Position numbers and translations under genes: made by a program. The notes beneath the pieces are model-generated. The model was not told the DNA's origin and did not search any database. It was given only the letters and a program-made list of their open reading frames with translations. DNA of 10,266 nt, from positions 1 through 10,266 of the forward strand of contig JALONZ010000032.1 of the NCBI GenBank assembly GCA_025454675.1, read 5' to 3'. Below, one piece after another: positions 5,960-10,266 of the stretch (positions are counted from its first letter, which is position 1; the number at the start of each line of letters is the position of its first letter). The stretch comes from Anaerolineae bacterium (GTDB lineage: Bacteria > Chloroflexota > Anaerolineae > Aggregatilineales > Phototrophicaceae).

Positions 5960-8900
5960 TTATGCCAATGCAGGTGCTTCTTGGGTGGCACGCGGGTCTA
6001 ATTCGGGGTGAATGAGACGGATGTGAATATTATTTTCATCCTTCACCACTTGCATCAACTCTTGCCATAATCCCGCGCACGCATACGTGGTATGATTCGG
6101 AAATTCCACAATCATGTCATACGGGTCGCCCTCAATGATAATTGTAAAGCGATCATTACCCGGATATGATGTTAATAATCCATGAATCCGCCCCAATGTA
6201 CGGCGGTCGCGGTCATCATCATCAGTACGCTGCAAAAAAACATCTACCCAATATTCTTTGGGCGGTTTTTCGTCATCTTCGCCCATATCCGCATAATTTT
6301 TAGGTGACGCATCACGCACAGGGTCTAAAATTTTCTTGATGCTATCAGGCATGACATATTCTTGTGTGGATTGCGTCTCTATTTCATCCACATCATCATC
6401 ATTTGATATGACAGCAATATCCACAAGGGGCGCTATTTCAGCATTTTGGCTATCAACCCACGGCGGAGGCGCGTTATATTCATCATCCATCATCCATGAA
6501 GGCATATTATCATCTACAGGCACATGAGTTTGCGTGGCTGTCCCCACCTGCACACTAAAATTTTGTGTGGCTTCATCCCCGATGATTTGCACCCCGCCAC
6601 CATCGCGTTGCATTTCCAATTTGCCCCGAATTTTGACAATTTCGCCTTCCTCAAAATTCATTTCACCTTGCCCCACCCGCTTGGCGACTTGCTCCCAATT
6701 GCGCGGGAAAAACACCACTTCAATCGTCCCTGCGGTTTCATACCAATCTTCAATCGTCACGATTGCCATCGCTTGGTTATTTTTGGTATACACTTTGCGG
6801 AGCGCCGTGATTTCGCCTGCAATCCACACATCCCCCCGATTCACATACAATTCCGGTTCATTTTTGAGCGATTGAATTTCGCGCAAACTCGAACTTTGTC
6901 TAAAATCGGCACGATATTTATCCACAGGTCGCCCTGTGACATATAACCCCAATAATTCTTTTTCCCACGCTAATTGTTCACGGATAGGCGTTTCTTTTTC
7001 GGGCATAGGCAATTTTTCCAGTGAATCATCATGAACAGATTCTACCGTCCCGAATAAATTGGTCTGTCCCATTTCCGCATCTTTATGATGATGTGTACTC
7101 ACCGAAATGAGTCTATCTAATGCCATCAGTAACGCGGGACGCTCACCAAATGCGCTGAACGCCCCCACTTTAATCAGACTCTCCAACGCCCGCTTCCCCA
7201 CTTGGCGCAAATCTACCCGATGACAAAAATCGCGCAAATTCGCAAATCTTCCGCCAGCCTCGCGCACTTCAATAATTTTCTGAATCGCGCCTTCACCCGC
7301 GTTCTTAATCCCCGCCAACCCGAAGCGTATCCCGCGTGTGCCTGTTTGTGGGTCAATTTGAATATCAAAGTCCAATTGGCTCGCATTCACATCAGGAGGC
7401 AAAATGGGGATGGCTAACCGCCGACATTCTTCTAAAAATGTACCGATCTTTTTCGAGTCATCCCGATGTGTGGATAACATCGCCGTCAAATATTCGGGCG
7501 GATAATTGGCTTTCATATACGCCGTCTGAACCGTCACTTTGGCATAATCCGCGGCATGACTCTTATTAAAACCATAATTGGCAAAGAAATCAATATCATC
7601 AAAAATGGCATGAGCCGCTTTTTCATCCACGCCCTTTTCGGGTCCGCGTTCCACAAATGTGGCTCGATGTTTTTCCAAATCCTCTTTTTTCTTTTTGGAT
7701 ACGGCACGGCGCATCAAATCGGCTTCCCCTGCCCGATACCCAAATAAATCCCGCGCAATCTGAATCAGTTGTTCCTGATAAACAATAATGCCATACGTCT
7801 CTCTGAGGATGGGTTCTAAATTCGGATGTTTATAATCCGTCTTTTCTTCATCTTGCAAGCGCCGATTATATTGTGGAATGAATTGCATCGGACCAGGGCG
7901 ATATAATGCCACACCCGCGATGATATTCTCGAATACTTTGGGGCGCATATCACGCAACATTTGTTGCATCCCCCCACTTTCAAGTTGGAACACCCCCACC
8001 GTATCCCCCTTGCCCATCATCACAAACGCCGCATTCAGTCGTTCTAATTCATCTTGTGTGAGTGTGGGGTCATCATGCCGATATGGAATATTTTCCATCG
8101 TGTATTTGATACCGTGATGCTTCTCCACCAAATCACAGGCTTTCCGCAAAATGGTCAGGGTCGAAAGTCCCAAAAAGTCCACTTTAAGCAACCCAATTTG
8201 CTCGCAGGTTTCCATCGGGAATTGCGTCACCGCCTCTAAGATGGTGTCTTCTGCTTCTTTATCTTCTTTAGCAGTCGTGGGGCGGTGCAACGGCAAATAT
8301 TCATATAACGGATTATCCGCGATGATGATACCTGCCGCATGAGTGGACGCATGACGGCGCACCCCTTGTAATTCTTTGGCAATATCAATCACCTTCCGCA
8401 ATTGCGAGTCGGTATCATATAACCTTTTTAGGTCGGGGTTATCCTCAACATATTCCATCAGTTGCTTCGGCTTGGCATCTTGTGGGATGAGTGATGCCAC
8501 CTTATTCACATCAGGCAATGGCATATTTAACGCCCGCCCCACATCGCGCACCGCCGCTTTTGGACCCATCGTCCCAAATGTGATAATCGCCGCCACTTTA
8601 TCTTGACCATATTTTTGTACCGCATACGCAATCATATCTGAACGGCGGTCATCTGGATAATCGAGGTCAATATCGGGCATGGTTTTACGTTCCGGATTCA
8701 AAAACCGCTCAAATAGCAAACTGTTTTGAATCGGGTCAATATTGGTAATCCCCAAACAATACGCCGCCAAACTGCCCGCGCCAGACCCGCGCACATTCCA
8801 CCAAATATCGGTCGCCCGCGCAAATTCGCATAAATCCCACACAATGAGAAAATATGAATTGAAACCCATTTTATCAATCACGCCCAGTTCATATTCCAAC

Positions 8901-9877
8901 CGTTGGCGCAAGTCGGGGTCGTTAGCGCGGTCGCCAAACCGCCATTTCATACCAATATCACATAATTTCGCCAAATAGGTGGTCGTATTGTACCCCTCTG
9001 GCACAGGGAAAAATGGCAAGTGATACCCTTCACGCTTGAGGTCAAGGTCGCACATATCGGCAATCTTGACCGAGTTATGAATCGCTTCTGGCACTTCGCC
9101 AAAATTGCGCCACATCTCTTGTGATGAGTACACATAATACGTATTATCGGAAAATCTCAGGCGTTTTTGGTCATCTTTCAGCGCGTTGGTCTGAATACAT
9201 AACAACGTATCGTGCGTATCATAATCACTTTCCAACACATAATGCACATCGGTTGTCGCCAATAACCCGACATTCGTGCGATTTTTGCGATTATATTCCA
9301 CTAACCACTGATTCAGCGCCTCTTGTTCGGGAATGTCATGTTTTTGCAATTCCAAATAAAAATGGTCAGCCCCAAAAATATCCGTGAATTGACCAATCGC
9401 ACGATGCGCCTCTTCATCGCGTCCATCTTGAATAAAACGGGGAATCCGCGCCGCCAAGCACCCACTGGTGGCAATTAACCCCTCTGAATGCGCCGCTAAA
9501 AAGTCTAAATCAATGCGAGGCTTATAATAATACCCTCGCAATTGGGCTTCACTGCTCAATTTGAGCAAATTTTTATACCCCGTCATATTTTGGGCAATCA
9601 GCAAAATATGATACGGATTGCGGTCTAATGCGGAATCTTTATCCGTCATCCCGCGTGGCGCAAGATAGGCTTCGACACCAATAATCGGCTTAATATCAGC
9701 TTTACGACATTCTTCGTAAAAATCCATCACCCCGAACATCGTCCCATGGTCGGTGATGGCAATGGCGGGCATCTCTAATTCTTTGGCACGCGCCACCAAT
9801 TTTTTGATTTTGCTCAATCCATCTAATAATGAAAATTCAGTGTGAACATGCAAATGGACGAATGTATCATCAGCCAT
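5960..9877 (-). CDS. dnaE: DNA polymerase III subunit alpha
   Basis: A 1305-residue replicative polymerase, DnaE1 type, which copies both strands at the fork bound to the beta clamp. Order: PHP domain (about 5-280) beginning HLHVHTEFSLLDG; polymerase core with catalytic Asp402 and Asp404 in PDIDLD and Asp567 in KVDFLGL; fingers with RPGPMQFIP and SHAADYA; helix-hairpin-helix region (about 845-905); clamp-binding motif QTNLF (938-942), at the place of QADMF in E. coli; OB fold (about 1016-1105). An acidic, low-complexity linker (1109-1208) and a C-terminal alpha/beta domain follow. PHP metal ligands look complete (H10, H12, D19, H44, E69, H90, C140, D210, H212), suggesting built-in 3'-5' proofreading. 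It is longer than the 1160 residues of E. coli because of the C-terminal extension; no intein is present. ATG 9877 is chosen over GTG 9907 because GAGAGGGG sits 6 bases upstream of it. Confidence 0.97.
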   Translation of the reverse strand: MADDTFVHLHVHTEFSLLDGLSKIKKLVARAKELEMPAIAITDHGTMFGVMDFYEECRKADIKPIIGVEAYLAPRGMTDKDSALDRNPYHILLIAQNMTGYKNLLKLSSEAQLRGYYYKPRIDLDFLAAHSEGLIATSGCLAARIPRFIQDGRDEEAHRAIGQFTDIFGADHFYLELQKHDIPEQEALNQWLVEYNRKNRTNVGLLATTDVHYVLESDYDTHDTLLCIQTNALKDDQKRLRFSDNTYYVYSSQEMWRNFGEVPEAIHNSVKIADMCDLDLKREGYHLPFFPVPEGYNTTTYLAKLCDIGMKWRFGDRANDPDLRQRLEYELGVIDKMGFNSYFLIVWDLCEFARATDIWWNVRGSGAGSLAAYCLGITNIDPIQNSLLFERFLNPERKTMPDIDLDYPDDRRSDMIAYAVQKYGQDKVAAIITFGTMGPKAAVRDVGRALNMPLPDVNKVASLIPQDAKPKQLMEYVEDNPDLKRLYDTDSQLRKVIDIAKELQGVRRHASTHAAGIIIADNPLYEYLPLHRPTTAKEDKEAEDTILEAVTQFPMETCEQIGLLKVDFLGLSTLTILRKACDLVEKHHGIKYTMENIPYRHDDPTLTQDELERLNAAFVMMGKGDTVGVFQLESGGMQQMLRDMRPKVFENIIAGVALYRPGPMQFIPQYNRRLQDEEKTDYKHPNLEPILRETYGIIVYQEQLIQIARDLFGYRAGEADLMRRAVSKKKKEDLEKHRATFVERGPEKGVDEKAAHAIFDDIDFFANYGFNKSHAADYAKVTVQTAYMKANYPPEYLTAMLSTHRDDSKKIGTFLEECRRLAIPILPPDVNASQLDFDIQIDPQTGTRGIRFGLAGIKNAGEGAIQKIIEVREAGGRFANLRDFCHRVDLRQVGKRALESLIKVGAFSAFGERPALLMALDRLISVSTHHHKDAEMGQTNLFGTVESVHDDSLEKLPMPEKETPIREQLAWEKELLGLYVTGRPVDKYRADFRQSSSLREIQSLKNEPELYVNRGDVWIAGEITALRKVYTKNNQAMAIVTIEDWYETAGTIEVVFFPRNWEQVAKRVGQGEMNFEEGEIVKIRGKLEMQRDGGGVQIIGDEATQNFSVQVGTATQTHVPVDDNMPSWMMDDEYNAPPPWVDSQNAEIAPLVDIAVISNDDDVDEIETQSTQEYVMPDSIKKILDPVRDASPKNYADMGEDDEKPPKEYWVDVFLQRTDDDDRDRRTLGRIHGLLTSYPGNDRFTIIIEGDPYDMIVEFPNHTTYACAGLWQELMQVVKDENNIHIRLIHPELDPRATQEAPALA

Positions 9878-9883
9878 AAAATG

Positions 9884-9891
9884 CCCCTCTC
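9884..9891 (-). promoter_or_regulatory. dnaE ribosome-binding site
   Basis: GAGAGGGG on the minus strand, 6 bases before ATG 9877. It decides the start: the in-frame GTG at 9907 lies upstream of this site, and the PHP domain begins directly after the ATG. Confidence 0.8.
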
Positions 9892-9947
9892 GGCGCTTTT
9901 GACTCACCTAGCCAGCTATAAAAAAATTGTCCTATCAGAACACTTGA

Positions 9948-9953
9948 ATTATA
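9948..9953 (-). promoter_or_regulatory. Probable dnaE promoter -10 element
   Basis: A consensus TATAAT on the minus strand, in the short space between the upstream gene's terminator and dnaE. The hexamer at 17-base spacing is TGCTTT (9976-9971), a poor -35. If used, transcription would start near 9941, giving a leader of about 64 bases. Confidence 0.5.
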
Positions 9954-9978
9954 ACCGATTTTTGCCCCGTAAAGCATT

Positions 9979-10019
9979 AAAAAGCGATAGTCTTAGCATG
10001 GAGATTTGACTATCGCTTT
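9979..10019 (-). terminator. Intrinsic terminator of the E2 (sucB-like) gene
   Basis: AAAGCGATAGTC (9981-9992) and GACTATCGCTTT (10008-10019) form a perfect 12-base stem with a 15-base loop. The A-run at 9979-9983 gives a U-run at the end of the stem on the minus strand. It starts 47 bases after the E2 stop, separating that gene from dnaE. Confidence 0.8.
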
Positions 10020-10065
10020 CACTCATGTTAATGGTTTGTGAAGCGTTTGTTATGAGTAATCCAGA

Positions 10066-10266
10066 TTACCCTTCAATCAATAATGATTCAGGGTCTTCAA
10101 TCAGGTCTTTCACCTTCACCAAAAATTGCACCGCCTCGCGTCCATCCACAATCCGATGGTCATAGGTCAGTGCCACATACATCATCGGACGCACCACAAT
10201 TTCGCCATTTACCACCACAGGGCGGTCTTTGATGGCGTGCAAGCCCAAAATGCCAACTTGCGGTGG
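10066..10266 (-). CDS. sucB: 2-oxoglutarate dehydrogenase E2 component, C-terminal end (partial)
   Basis: The last 66 residues of a 2-oxo acid dehydrogenase acyltransferase; the rest lies beyond the window's right edge. The active-site motif YDHRIVDG, with catalytic His and Asp, is present. PPQVGILGLHAIKDRPVVV and RPMMYVAL closely match the end of E. coli SucB (PPQSAILGMHAIKDRPMAV, LPMMYLAL), which is why I call succinyltransferase rather than pyruvate or branched-chain E2. The protein ends after LIEDPESLLIEG, the usual E2 ending. It moves the succinyl group from lipoyl-lysine to CoA in the cytoplasmic complex of the TCA cycle. A different E2 specificity cannot be excluded without the lipoyl and core domains. 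Confidence 0.85.
   Translation of the reverse strand, partial: PPQVGILGLHAIKDRPVVVNGEIVVRPMMYVALTYDHRIVDGREAVQFLVKVKDLIEDPESLLIEG

Noticed and set aside
6524..6946. 140-codon plus-strand frame inside dnaE, and other long antisense frames there
   Set aside because: They lie opposite a clearly conserved polymerase sequence and read as compositional shadows with no recognisable domain.
5960..9877. Intein in dnaE
   Set aside because: The motifs around the usual insertion points are contiguous, and the extra length is all in the C-terminal tail.
9878..9907. GTG start of dnaE at 9907, adding ten residues
   Set aside because: The strong ribosome-binding site lies inside that extension, and the added residues are unlike DnaE N-termini.

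Overview
The window is bacterial chromosome with one mobile-element gene in it. Gene content suggests a free-living heterotroph with an aerobic-type TCA cycle: a secreted amidase, an S33-type peptidase, a 2-oxoglutarate dehydrogenase E2 and a DnaE1-type replicase. The moderate GC, the DnaE architecture (intact PHP domain plus a C-terminal extension) and an unusual serine recombinase resemble Chloroflexota (Anaerolineae-like) genomes. That placement is from memory and tentative; no rRNA or other marker is present to confirm it.

Left part (1-3620, + strand): three genes in the same direction, possibly one transcript. They are the 3' part of an alpha/beta hydrolase of the tripeptidyl-aminopeptidase (S33, TAP-C) type, a small DUF3841 protein of unknown function, and a signal-peptide-bearing amidase-signature enzyme resembling peptide amidases. 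The two enzymes fit extracellular or envelope breakdown of peptides and amides; the role of the DUF3841 protein is unknown.

Middle part (3621-5959): a 669-base gene-free region rich in hairpins and short repeats, with a good rho-independent terminator at its right end. It is followed by a large serine recombinase (4290-5899) split into two overlapping reading frames by a frameshift near 4958-5030. The upstream piece has the catalytic domain; the downstream piece has the zinc ribbon and coiled coil. This is the accessory segment of the window.

Right part (5960-10266, - strand): dnaE, the replicative DNA polymerase III alpha subunit, with its own TATAAT-like promoter element, a strong ribosome-binding site and an intrinsic terminator whose stem overlaps the end of the recombinase gene. 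Upstream of it, on the same strand but behind a separate terminator, is the C-terminal end of the 2-oxoglutarate dehydrogenase E2 gene (sucB/odhB). The recombinase and dnaE are convergent.

No RNA gene, CRISPR array or complete insertion sequence was recognised. The least explained material is the hairpin-rich spacer next to the frameshifted recombinase.
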